From Dorea sp. 5-2 (lineage in GTDB: Bacteria; Bacillota; Clostridia; Lachnospirales; Lachnospiraceae): a DNA stretch of 64,000 bases. Shown here one piece after another: positions 24,603 to 32,963 of this stretch. Each line of letters begins with the position of its first letter. Position 1 is the stretch's first letter. The translations under genes were made by a program, and so were the position numbers. Location of the stretch: contig NZ_KE159748.1 in assembly GCF_000403455.2 (NCBI RefSeq), forward strand, positions 1 to 64,000, in the 5' to 3' direction. Below the pieces are notes generated by a model. The model made no database searches. It was not told where the DNA came from and was given only the letters and a program-made list of their open reading frames with translations.

Positions 24603-25271
24603 ATGGCAGCGATCAATAATGACTGGTTGGAAGCGCTGAAAGAGGAGTTTCGTAAGCCTTATTACAAGAAATTATTTGAAACGGTAAACCAGGAGTATAA
24701 GACGAGACTGGTGTTCCCGCCTGCGGATGATATATTCAATGCATTTCATCTGACTCCGTTACATAAGGTCAAGGTGGTGATCCTTGGACAGGATCCTTAT
24801 CATAATCACGGACAGGCACATGGATTATGCTTCTCCGTGAAGAAGGGTGTGGAGGTTCCGCCCTCCCTGGTCAATATCTATCAGGAGCTGCATGACGACC
24901 TGGGGTGTCGGATCCCGGATCATGGGTGTCTTACAAAGTGGGCGCAGCAGGGGGTTCTGATGCTGAATACGGTACTTACGGTGAGGGCGCACCAGGCGAA
25001 TTCTCATCGGGGGATCGGATGGGAAGAGTTCACGGATGCGGCGATCACGGCGTGTAACGGACAGGACCGTCCGATCGTATTCATCCTGTGGGGATCGCCG
25101 GCGCAGCGCAAGACGAAGATGCTGACGAATCCGAAGCATCTGATCTTGAAGGCGCCGCATCCAAGTCCTCTGTCAGCCTACAGAGGTTTCTTTGGGAGCA
25201 AGCCGTTCAGCCAGACGAATGAATTCCTTAAGGAGCAGGGAATAGAGCCGGTGGACTGGCAGATTGATTAA
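24603..25271 (+). CDS. ung: Uracil-DNA glycosylase, family 1
   Basis: A 222-residue UDG with the catalytic water-activating motif VILGQDPYHNHGQAHGLCFS (Asp64/His equivalents), the FILWGSPAQRK strand and the minor-groove loop HPSPLSAYRGFFGSKPFS. It removes uracil from DNA for base excision repair. The start ATG 24603 lies 6 bp after nhaC, and its end is close to the ribosome binding site of the next gene, indicating a shared transcript. Confidence 0.97.
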   Translation: MAAINNDWLEALKEEFRKPYYKKLFETVNQEYKTRLVFPPADDIFNAFHLTPLHKVKVVILGQDPYHNHGQAHGLCFSVKKGVEVPPSLVNIYQELHDDLGCRIPDHGCLTKWAQQGVLMLNTVLTVRAHQANSHRGIGWEEFTDAAITACNGQDRPIVFILWGSPAQRKTKMLTNPKHLILKAPHPSPLSAYRGFFGSKPFSQTNEFLKEQGIEPVDWQID

Positions 25272-25284
25272 GTGGAGGAATGTT

Positions 25285-26706
25285 ATGGGGAAACAGTATG
25301 ATCTTATTATCATTGGCGCCGGCCCGGGCGGATACGTGGCGGCGAAGAAAGCGGCAGGATTGGGGATGTCGGTTGTCCTGATCGACAAAGGAGATGTGGG
25401 CGGAACCTGTATCAACCGCGGGTGTATCCCGACAAAGGCGCTGATCCACACGGCGACGCTGTATCATGATATGGTGGAGTGCGGGAAATTCGGGTTATTC
25501 GCGGAGAAGGTAGGATTCGACCTGCAGAAGATCTATGAGTATAAGGATCTGTCCGCGGCAAGGATGCGCTTGGAGCTTGAGCGGGAATTTGACGAGCTGG
25601 GGATCGTGTCTGTGCGGGGAACGGCAACGATCCAGAGTGACAAAAGGGTGCGTGTTGCACTGGCGGACGGCAAGACGGAATACTTTGAGGGAAGGTATAT
25701 ACTCATTGCGACGGGGGCGAAGGCACGGATGGTTGATATTCCGGGGATGGATCTGCCGGGCGTGATGACCAGTGAGGAATTGCTTACGTCAAATGAGAGC
25801 AGGTACCGAAGCCTTTTGATCCTTGGGGGCGGTGTGATCGGAATTGAGCTTGCGACTGTATTCAACGCCCTTGGCGGGAAGGTGACCATTGTTGAAGTAT
25901 CTGACCGGCTGCTTCCTAATATGGACAGGGAATTTTCGGATACATTGGAAGAGATCCTTACAGATCGCGGCATTGAGATACATAAAGAAAGTATTCTGGA
26001 GGAAGTGAAGAGAAGGGACAATGGCTTATGCTGCCGGTATGTATGCCACGGAAAGAATCAGGAGACGGAAGTGGACGCTGTGCTGGTATCCGTAGGAAGG
26101 ACGGCGAATACGGAAGGGCTGTTCGATCCGGATGTGCCGATCCGGATGGAGAACGGCAGGATCGTGGTGGATGATTTCTTCGAGACGAGTATCCACGGGA
26201 TCTATGCAGTCGGTGATGTGGTGGGACAGGTTCAGCTTGCCCATGTTGCCTCTGCGCAGGCGACTTATGTGGTGGAGAGGATGAACGACGTTCCGGCTTC
26301 CGTCATCGTTGAGATGGTGCCGAGCTGTCTGTTCGTACCTATATCCATCGTACCGAGCTGTCTGTATACGGATCCGGAGATTGCTTCCGTGGGCATTACG
26401 GAAGAAGAGGCGAGGAAGAAAGGCGTTCAGATCCGCTGCGGCAGATATGTGATGGACGGGAATGGGCAGTCGATCATATCGAAGGAAGAGCGGGGCGTGA
26501 TCAAGGTCTTATTTGCGGCGGACAGTGATGTGATCCTGGGCGCGCAGCTGATGTGTCCGCGGGCGACGGATATGATCGGAGAATTGGCGACGGCGATCGC
26601 CAACGGCCTGACGTCGGCGCAGCTGATGTATGCGATGCGGGCGCATCCGACTTATAATGAGGCGATCTCCTGTGCGGTGGAGAACAGCAGGAAGAAGAGA
26701 GCATAG
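25285..26706 (+). CDS. lpdA: Dihydrolipoyl dehydrogenase with an 11-residue internal duplication
   Basis: A 473-residue FAD flavoprotein disulfide reductase: FAD site IIIGAGPGGYVAAKKAAG, redox-active disulfide GGTCINRGCIPTKAL, NAD site ILGGGVIGIELATVFNALG, the second FAD Asp in GIYAVGDVVGQ and the dimerisation domain with the His-Glu in AHPTYNEAI. It should reoxidise dihydrolipoamide of glycine cleavage or a 2-oxoacid complex; none is in the window. The segment VPSCLFVPISIVPSCLYTDPE repeats VPSCL after 11 residues (DNA copies at 26317-26332 and 26350-26365). ATG 25285 is chosen for its GGAGGAATG ribosome binding site. Confidence 0.9.
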   Translation: MGKQYDLIIIGAGPGGYVAAKKAAGLGMSVVLIDKGDVGGTCINRGCIPTKALIHTATLYHDMVECGKFGLFAEKVGFDLQKIYEYKDLSAARMRLELEREFDELGIVSVRGTATIQSDKRVRVALADGKTEYFEGRYILIATGAKARMVDIPGMDLPGVMTSEELLTSNESRYRSLLILGGGVIGIELATVFNALGGKVTIVEVSDRLLPNMDREFSDTLEEILTDRGIEIHKESILEEVKRRDNGLCCRYVCHGKNQETEVDAVLVSVGRTANTEGLFDPDVPIRMENGRIVVDDFFETSIHGIYAVGDVVGQVQLAHVASAQATYVVERMNDVPASVIVEMVPSCLFVPISIVPSCLYTDPEIASVGITEEEARKKGVQIRCGRYVMDGNGQSIISKEERGVIKVLFAADSDVILGAQLMCPRATDMIGELATAIANGLTSAQLMYAMRAHPTYNEAISCAVENSRKKRA

Positions 26707-26722
26707 CAGGATGGAGGAAGAG

Positions 26723-27337
26723 ATGGAAGAGCGTAGGATGGACAGGCAATTTGACTTCTTCAGAGAGATTGACAAGGAGAAATTCATCGAAAGGCAGACG
26801 TATCTGACCGATGCGGCGCGCAAGGAGAATGATGCCGAACATGCGTGGCATATGGCGGTCATGGCTATTCTTCTGAGCGAGTATTCCAACGAGAAGATAG
26901 ACGTGCTTAAGACAGTGACGATGCTTCTGATCCATGACCTGGTGGAGATAGACGCCGGGGACACGTATGCGTATGATGAGGAAGGCAAGAAAACCAAACG
27001 GGTGCGGGAAGAAGCGGCGGCTGACCGGATCTTCGGGCTTCTGCCGGACGATCAGGGGGAGCAATTCAGGGAGCTGTGGGAGGAATTCGAGTCGGGAGAG
27101 ACTGCGGAAGCGAAATTTGCCCATGCGATGGATCATATCCAGCCGCTTATGCTGAATGCGGCGACGGATGGCAAGAGCTGGGAAGAGCACGGGATCCGGC
27201 TTAGCCAGGTTCTGGGACGTAACCGGAATACGGCAGAAGGCTCCGGGCAGTTGTGGGAATATGCGTATCAGAAGTTTATTGCTCCGAATGTGGAGAAGGG
27301 GAGACTTGCGAAGGATACAGGAACACAAAAGGAGTGA
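26723..27337 (+). CDS. HD-domain hydrolase (YfbR/COG1896-like)
   Basis: A 204-residue HD-domain metal phosphohydrolase. The metal ligands are visible as AEHAWHMAVMA and LLIHDLVEIDAGDTYAYD, with a later Asp in HAMDHIQPLML. The family includes 5'-deoxynucleotidases acting on dNMPs. I chose ATG 26723 because GGAGG lies 5 bases upstream; ATG 26711 overlaps that site. It lies 16 bp after lpdA and 7 bp before the LytTR regulator. Confidence 0.88.
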   Translation: MEERRMDRQFDFFREIDKEKFIERQTYLTDAARKENDAEHAWHMAVMAILLSEYSNEKIDVLKTVTMLLIHDLVEIDAGDTYAYDEEGKKTKRVREEAAADRIFGLLPDDQGEQFRELWEEFESGETAEAKFAHAMDHIQPLMLNAATDGKSWEEHGIRLSQVLGRNRNTAEGSGQLWEYAYQKFIAPNVEKGRLAKDTGTQKE

Positions 27338-27344
27338 AGATGCG

Positions 27345-28058
27345 ATGCTTGCGATAGCGATCTGCGACGACGAAAAATATTACAGGGACAGGATTTATAT
27401 TCTGCTCCGGGAATATCTGGACGGGCATGGCATTACTGCCTCTGTGGAGCATTTTTCCTCCGGGAAGGAATTTCTCTTGAAGAGGGAGAATCTTGTGAAA
27501 TATGATATCGTATTTCTTGATATTAATATGGAAGATGTGGATGGAATCCGGACGGCACAGATGATCCGTGATTATCAGTCAAAGACCTGTATTGTACTTG
27601 TAACGGCATTCATGAGTTATGTGTTGGAAGGGTACAAGGTGGGAGCCGTGCGCTACGTTATGAAGGATCGTATGGAGGATCAGATGCCGGAGTGCATGGA
27701 CGCGATTCTTAAGAAGATGCAGCTTAGGGAAGCTGCATTTTCCTTTGTAGAGGGTGAAAAGACTTTATATACGGACAATATTCTTTATGTGGAGAGCAGG
27801 AAGCATAAGTGTATCTTTTACTATATGGAGAAGGAGATGGAGACATACCAGATCTATGAGAAGCTGGACCGAATGGAAGAGAAGTTGTCGGAGTATGGAT
27901 TTCTCAGGATACACAAAAGCTTTCTTGTGAATATGAAGCATGTCAGATGGATCCGGAATTACCTGGCTGTGCTTGACTGCGGGGAAGAACTGCCGGTGCC
28001 GAGGCTTCGGTTTACGAAGGTGAAGGAGGCGTTTACGGCGTATAAGGGGGAGATATAG
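27345..28058 (+). CDS. LytTR-family response regulator
   Basis: A 237-residue AgrA/LytR-like regulator. The receiver domain begins AIAICDDEKYYRDRI with phosphoacceptor Asp in YDIVFLDINMEDVDGI; Lys is in RYVMKDRM. The C-terminal LytTR DNA-binding domain shows ILYVESRKHKCIFYY and FLRIHKSFLVNMKHVRWI. It starts at ATG 27345 after AAAGGAG. The receiver Asp and acidic pair are intact. It abuts the kinase gene (0 bp). Confidence 0.92.
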   Translation: MLAIAICDDEKYYRDRIYILLREYLDGHGITASVEHFSSGKEFLLKRENLVKYDIVFLDINMEDVDGIRTAQMIRDYQSKTCIVLVTAFMSYVLEGYKVGAVRYVMKDRMEDQMPECMDAILKKMQLREAAFSFVEGEKTLYTDNILYVESRKHKCIFYYMEKEMETYQIYEKLDRMEEKLSEYGFLRIHKSFLVNMKHVRWIRNYLAVLDCGEELPVPRLRFTKVKEAFTAYKGEI

Positions 28059-29351
28059 ATGGGAGTGATCGTCAATCTGATATTCAGCCTGATGGCAGGA
28101 ATGAGCTGTAACGCCTTCTTCGGAGCGGTACTGTCCCGGAAGCGGAGGCTAAAGGATCTGCCGTTTCCGGATATCGTAACAGAAGGGATGCAGTTTCTTG
28201 CGTTCGTGGTGGTGTTCCTGGTGATCGCGTATACAGAAGCGCCGGGGTATCTGCTTCAGCCTTTGCGAGTGATCGTATTCCTCAGTGTTATTATTCTGCT
28301 CTTCTTCCGGGCAAGAGTCAGGGAAACGCTTCTTCTTGCACTGCTTTGGTGTGCGTTATACTGGGTGTTGAACCTGCTGGCGGTGTCCGCAGCTTACATT
28401 CTGCCAGGACGGCATGCGGGGATACAAGAGCTTTCGGATCTGTTGTGCGTCGGAGTGATGTTGGGGCTGTCATTGGTATTCCGCTATAAATACGACGGCT
28501 TGCGGAAGGGTTTTGAGAGGGCTGACCGGGGTCTCTTGGCATGGTCTGCGACAGGGAATATTCTGCTTGCCGTGGTGGTGACAGTATGGATCTGGAATGG
28601 AGATTCCGGGAACAAAGGTGAGATTTTTGCCATAGCCGCCGGGTATGCGGGGATGAATGTACTGATCTTATATTTTATCGGACATATCATGAAAAAGGAG
28701 TCAGAGATACAGAAGGCGTATCTTATGCAGGAAAAATTGCAGAATCAGTTGGAACTCTATCAGAATATGCAGGAAAATGACATGCGGCGCCGCCGGTATC
28801 TTCATGATTACAAGAATCAGTTAGGGTGTATCCAGGGTATGTTAGAAGCCGGGCGGATGCAGGAAGCGCTTGTCTATATAAAAGAATTGAATGGAAGTAT
28901 CCGTAAGGGAGAGGACCATGTCGATACGAAGCATCTGGTGGTGAACACGGTGCTGAATCAGAAATATCTGTATGCACAGGAGAGAGGGATCACGATGGTG
29001 ATGGCAGTCAATGATCTGTCTTCGCTTTCTATGAGCCGGGAGGATATCGTCACGCTCCTTGTGAATCTTCTGGATAATGCAATTGAGGCATGTGAGAAGT
29101 TGGATGAGAATAAAATGATACGCTTCAAGATGATATTAGAAGAAGGCGGCTTGACGGTCTCGGTACGCAATCCGGTGAGAGAACCCGTTGTAGTAAAAGG
29201 GAAGGTGATCGCCACTACGAAAGGAGAGAAGGATCGGCATGGGCTCGGGTTCTTGAACATCCAATCGGTGATCGAAAAGAACCAAGGAACAAGTGTCATG
29301 GAATGCAGGGACGGATGGTTTTGCTTTTCCGCCATGATCTCAGGAGTATAG
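28059..29351 (+). CDS. GHKL-domain sensor histidine kinase (AgrC/CitS-like)
   Basis: A 430-residue kinase. Six to seven N-terminal membrane helices (about residues 1-215) replace a classical sensor domain. The phosphoacceptor region is RRRYLHDYKNQLGCIQGML, and the ATPase domain has LVNLLDNAIEACEKL and RHGLGFLNIQSVI. This is the architecture of peptide-sensing AgrC-type kinases. No agrB or agrD-like gene is adjacent. It is paired with the LytTR regulator directly upstream. Confidence 0.92.
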   Translation: MGVIVNLIFSLMAGMSCNAFFGAVLSRKRRLKDLPFPDIVTEGMQFLAFVVVFLVIAYTEAPGYLLQPLRVIVFLSVIILLFFRARVRETLLLALLWCALYWVLNLLAVSAAYILPGRHAGIQELSDLLCVGVMLGLSLVFRYKYDGLRKGFERADRGLLAWSATGNILLAVVVTVWIWNGDSGNKGEIFAIAAGYAGMNVLILYFIGHIMKKESEIQKAYLMQEKLQNQLELYQNMQENDMRRRRYLHDYKNQLGCIQGMLEAGRMQEALVYIKELNGSIRKGEDHVDTKHLVVNTVLNQKYLYAQERGITMVMAVNDLSSLSMSREDIVTLLVNLLDNAIEACEKLDENKMIRFKMILEEGGLTVSVRNPVREPVVVKGKVIATTKGEKDRHGLGFLNIQSVIEKNQGTSVMECRDGWFCFSAMISGV

Positions 29352-29459
29352 GCGCCTTTTTATGTTGTCTGACCGTCGATTCATGCTTTGCGGGTTGCTA
29401 TGTCTGTTATGAAGCAATAAGATATAGTTACAGAACGCAGAAAATGGAGGGCGAGACAG

Positions 29460-30200
29460 ATGAAGATATGTAAAAAAGGGATTTCGGTATCACTGGCGGT
29501 AATAGTGCTTCTTACAGCCTGTGCAGGAAGAATGAAAAGCGCTGAGACAGATACCCCTGAGAAGATGGCGGAGCAGGTGATGAGATCGGTCAAAGAACTG
29601 GACCTGGAGACCTTCAATGCATATACGGATAATTATGAAGGGAGCCGCCGGGGACTGTTCGGATTGTTGGGAGATCGGGAGTATAAAGTCTTCCAGGATA
29701 TTCTGCAGCCTCATATTTTCGAGAGCAGACGGTATAAAGAGAAGCGTAGGTTTGCAGAAAAAGTCGTTGAGGAGTTGGAATGGGATCTCGGAGAGGTCCG
29801 GGAAGAAGACGGCGGTGAGAAGGCAAGGATCAAGATGACGGTAACGAACAGAGACATGGCAAAAGCGTTGGAACTCTACATCATGTGGATCATGGAGGAT
29901 ATCATGGAAGATACAGAGATGGGAGCCCTTTCTCTGATCAAAGATATTCCTGCTGCGGTAAATGGATGTAACGAAGACCTGATCCGGTTTATTGATGAAA
30001 CCAGAGATACTTGGACAGATGATGTGACGGTCACGGCGTATAAAGAAGACGGTGTGTGGAAGCTGCATCTTACGGATGAATTCATCAATGCACTTATGGG
30101 AAATATGGATCCGGATGAATATGAAGATGAATGGGATAGATCCATAGATGGATCCGCGGAAGAGACAGAATCAGAGTATACCCGGCAGAACGCATGGTAA
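29460..30200 (+). CDS. Predicted lipoprotein, NTF2-like
   Basis: A 246-residue exported lipoprotein. The signal peptide runs to residue 20 with lipobox LLTAC, Cys21 being lipidated. The mature part reads like two related NTF2-like halves (MAEQVMRSVKELDLETFN is typical of the start of DUF5105-like domains) and ends in an acidic tail. Function unknown. It follows the LytTR/GHKL system by 108 bp and may be its target (inference). Confidence 0.75.
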   Translation: MKICKKGISVSLAVIVLLTACAGRMKSAETDTPEKMAEQVMRSVKELDLETFNAYTDNYEGSRRGLFGLLGDREYKVFQDILQPHIFESRRYKEKRRFAEKVVEELEWDLGEVREEDGGEKARIKMTVTNRDMAKALELYIMWIMEDIMEDTEMGALSLIKDIPAAVNGCNEDLIRFIDETRDTWTDDVTVTAYKEDGVWKLHLTDEFINALMGNMDPDEYEDEWDRSIDGSAEETESEYTRQNAW

Positions 30201-30228
30201 TGCGTGCCCTGCCGGGCTTTTTCGTATT
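30181..30228 (+). terminator. Strong terminator after the lipoprotein gene
   Basis: CCCGGCAG / CTGCCGGG outer stem enclosing CGCAT-GGTA-ATGCG, followed by CTTTTTCG. The 5' arm overlaps the end of the lipoprotein reading frame. Confidence 0.85.
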
Positions 30229-30244
30229 TTCTATGCTGCATATG

Positions 30245-31210
30245 TTACAGGCTGTAGGGGCCGGACAAGACCTCGCGCGCCACATAAAGGGAGCGGTCCG
30301 GGCGGGTGGCGAGAGTCCATTTGACCAGAGAGATCCTAAGATTGCGGATCTCGATGCATGTGACGCACCTTGGATGCACGCAGCTTCCCGTGTTGCAGTA
30401 GGAGACGGATCCGTCGAGCATGGGACGGTGTGTATGTCCTGTGATCAGCACGCACGAATTCCGGTCTGCCCAGTCGGACAGAATGCGTTCCACCTTCTTC
30501 TTCTTGGTATTATTCTTCGCGGCGCTGGTAGGATCAAGGAAACCGGCGGATTCCAGCGGTTTCCAGACATACCTGACCAGAAACCGGGAGGTGCGCCACA
30601 GGACGCTGTTGAAGAAATCCGCCTGATGGCCGTGGGTCAGATAGATCTCCCGGCGGGATGCGGCGTCGGTATTTGGAATGGTCTGCTTTGTGCCGCAGCG
30701 ATCCGCCGGATCAGCTGCAGTGCAGGCGGTTCCCGGTGGATCGGCGTGCCAGTTATTAGATATATTTTTTAGGATCACCCCGGGATAGAAGACGATACCG
30801 GGGAATAATTCCTCTTCTTTACTGGCACTGCAGGGGTAGGAAGAACAGGCTTTTGTGATGAACCGGGGGTTCCTCTTAACGATGTCGTGGTTTCCGTACA
30901 GCAGGACGAGCCGCCCTTCCTTGTGGAACTGCGAGAGCAGCCAGAAGGTATTATTGTGGATGGACTTGATCGCGTCAAAAGAGCGGTTCTCCCACAATTC
31001 ATCGCCGTCGCCCAGTTCGATATAGGTATATCCATGAGTATAGTAATGCTGTAATGCGGCAAAGTACAGGTTTTGGTTCTTAAGGAAGTTATCGTTGTTC
31101 GTGCCGCAGCCGCGGTGGCAGTCACTGAAGAGGATGTACCGGGAGGAAGGCGTAAGGGGCAGCACCGGGGCATGGGCGAACGCCGCATTAAGCCTCTTGT
31201 CAGCGGACAT
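30245..31210 (-). CDS. Calcineurin-like metallophosphoesterase
   Basis: A 321-residue protein with the full set of metallophosphoesterase motifs: FSDCHRG, ELGDGDELWEN, LLYGNHDI, YLTHGHQADFF and LITGHTHRP. No signal peptide is visible. The layout (short first motif, long insert) resembles UDP-2,3-diacylglucosamine hydrolase-like and Icc-like enzymes, but a Gram-positive has no lipid A, so the substrate is unknown. Its start overlaps the end of the DUF4474 gene by 11 bp, indicating coupled translation and a shared process. Confidence 0.88.
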   Translation of the reverse strand: MSADKRLNAAFAHAPVLPLTPSSRYILFSDCHRGCGTNNDNFLKNQNLYFAALQHYYTHGYTYIELGDGDELWENRSFDAIKSIHNNTFWLLSQFHKEGRLVLLYGNHDIVKRNPRFITKACSSYPCSASKEEELFPGIVFYPGVILKNISNNWHADPPGTACTAADPADRCGTKQTIPNTDAASRREIYLTHGHQADFFNSVLWRTSRFLVRYVWKPLESAGFLDPTSAAKNNTKKKKVERILSDWADRNSCVLITGHTHRPMLDGSVSYCNTGSCVHPRCVTCIEIRNLRISLVKWTLATRPDRSLYVAREVLSGPYSL

Positions 31211-32114
31211 GCCGAAACTTTCTCCTGCCTTTTCGTTTGCTCTTCTTATGCCGGATGTGCATCATATGCCGGAAAGCAAACGGCATGTACTCATAGAGAT
31301 ACAATAACTTATCCATAGTAAAGCAGAGATCCTTCGTGACATGACGGTAGATCCGCAGGAACATACGGTTCTTCCACTGGGCGAACGCCGCCCGGATGCG
31401 GCGGGTGCATCGGGGCTGCTGCGTGTGCGGCGAAGCAAATTCGAAGGAAACACGCTGCCGGCATACCTCGATATCCGAAGAGGAGTATCCGCATTCAAGC
31501 ATGCCCCGGACAAATGCATGCAGCATTTCGAAGGACGGGAAGGTGATCTGGATCTTCAGGGTAAGCTGATCCGGCGCCGCGTAGTGCCCCATGCGAAATC
31601 CCGTCAGCCACCAGTGCCTTTGCGCCACCCGGTAGAGAGAAGCGCTCCGGTCGTGCAGGGTGAATTCGAAGAAAGGCAGGTCGTCGTCCGGCACCGTATG
31701 GAAGAGTGTAGATTTCCTCTGGTTTCTGGAGACAAGGGATTCCGCTTTGTAGATCCCGATCTCGGCGCCGGTATTGATGCCGTACTGTCCTTTCCACAGT
31801 TCGATCATCCAGGTACAGCCCTTATGATCAAAGTAAATAGGTTCGCAGTCAAAGACCATGTTGAACAGATCCGCGCTCTTGTCGTAGAGCCAGCAGTATC
31901 CAAAATCCCTCTGCCATGCGTCTTTCAGAGAGGTGAAGATGTCCTGGGACAGAAGGTATTCGAAACCGAACGGCCGGATCAGTTCATTTAGCCGGCAGAG
32001 CTTTTCCTTGACCGGCATGCAGCAGAGTTTCCTTATGATCGCCTTCTTGCGCCAGAACATCAGCAGAGCGCAGATGATCAGCAGCAACAGGATAAATGGG
32101 AAAATGATATACAT
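31200..32114 (-). CDS. DUF4474 membrane-anchored protein
   Basis: A 304-residue protein with one N-terminal membrane helix (residues 2-20) followed by a basic stretch, so the rest is probably cytoplasmic. The body matches DUF4474: FGFEYLLSQDIFTSLKDAWQ, FGYCWLYDKSADLFNMVFDC, then WMIELWKGQYGINTGAEIGI. The C-terminus is strongly basic. ATG 32114 has AAAGGA upstream; the longer frame from 32213 lacks one and runs into the divergent sdaA promoter region. Function unknown. Confidence 0.8.
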   Translation of the reverse strand: MYIIFPFILLLLIICALLMFWRKKAIIRKLCCMPVKEKLCRLNELIRPFGFEYLLSQDIFTSLKDAWQRDFGYCWLYDKSADLFNMVFDCEPIYFDHKGCTWMIELWKGQYGINTGAEIGIYKAESLVSRNQRKSTLFHTVPDDDLPFFEFTLHDRSASLYRVAQRHWWLTGFRMGHYAAPDQLTLKIQITFPSFEMLHAFVRGMLECGYSSSDIEVCRQRVSFEFASPHTQQPRCTRRIRAAFAQWKNRMFLRIYRHVTKDLCFTMDKLLYLYEYMPFAFRHMMHIRHKKSKRKGRRKFRHVR

Positions 32115-32203
32115 AATATAGATCCTTTCATCATAATAATAGTAGTTACTGCATTGTATGCCGGAAAATGTCAGGTGTGCCAGAGCGTGTTTGAAATTGG
32201 GAA

Positions 32204-32232
32204 TTGTAAACAATCCGGTTTCCGAGTATAAT
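32204..32232 (+). promoter_or_regulatory. Sigma-A-type promoter for the serine dehydratase genes
   Basis: TTGTAA (32204-32209) and TATAAT (32227-32232) are separated by 17 bp, 47 bp before the sdaAB start. Confidence 0.65.
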
Positions 32233-32278
32233 ATAGGAAAATATATGTCAAAATAAGGAAGGAAAGAGGAACAGAAGA

Positions 32279-32941
32279 ATGGGAAGTATATTCGATATCT
32301 TAGGGCCTGTCATGGTAGGTCCGTCCAGTTCTCACACGGCGGGCGCAGCCCGGATCGGAATGGTCGCCAGACAGTTGTTCGGCAGACAGCCCGAGAAGGC
32401 TGCGGTGTATCTCCATGGTTCATTTGCAGCAACGGGAAAGGGACATGGGACGGACCGGGCGCTTATTGCAGGGCTCCTGGGAATGAAGCCCGATGATATG
32501 CGGATTCCGGACAGTTTCGAGATCGCGGCAGAAGAAGGGATGACATTTACCATTGCGCCGAAAGAGATCAGAGAGGCGCATCCGAACACAGCGCAGGTCA
32601 TCATGGAGGCAGAGGGCGTAGCTCCGATGAAGATCCAGGCATACTCGGTCGGCGGCGGAAGGATCAGGGTCTGCGAGATTGACGGGATAGATGTGAATTT
32701 CAGCGGTGAGAGCAATACGCTGATCATCCGTAATATAGACGAACCGGGAAGGATCAAAGAAGTTGCGGTGGCGCTTAGTAATGCCGCGATCAACATTGCC
32801 ACGATGCAGGTATTCCGCGACAAGCGCGGAGGGCATGCCATTATGGTGGTGGAGACGGACCAGATCGTGCCGCAGGAGGCGATGGACGATCTTGCGAACA
32901 AGGATGGGATCATAAGGGTGAAGTTTTTATTGGCAAATTGA
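32279..32941 (+). CDS. sdaAB: L-serine ammonia-lyase, iron-sulfur-dependent, beta subunit
   Basis: A 220-residue beta subunit of the two-chain clostridial serine dehydratase. It begins SIFDILGPVMVGPSSSHTAGA, the typical substrate-binding SSSHT loop, and ends in an ACT domain (about residues 148-220, with LIIRNIDEPGRIKEVAVALS). With the alpha chain it deaminates serine to pyruvate and ammonia in the cytoplasm. AGGAAGG lies upstream. Confidence 0.96.
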   Translation: MGSIFDILGPVMVGPSSSHTAGAARIGMVARQLFGRQPEKAAVYLHGSFAATGKGHGTDRALIAGLLGMKPDDMRIPDSFEIAAEEGMTFTIAPKEIREAHPNTAQVIMEAEGVAPMKIQAYSVGGGRIRVCEIDGIDVNFSGESNTLIIRNIDEPGRIKEVAVALSNAAINIATMQVFRDKRGGHAIMVVETDQIVPQEAMDDLANKDGIIRVKFLLAN

Positions 32942-32963
32942 CGAGAAAGGATAGTAAGAAGAT

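Noticed and set aside
26630..26722. Upstream extension of the HD-domain gene into lpdA
   Set aside because: It lies antagonistically inside the lpdA coding sequence in another frame; GGAGG before ATG 26723 defines the start.
30194..30772. Plus-strand frame opposite the phosphoesterase
   Set aside because: It is antisense to a gene with all metallophosphoesterase motifs and starts in the terminator.
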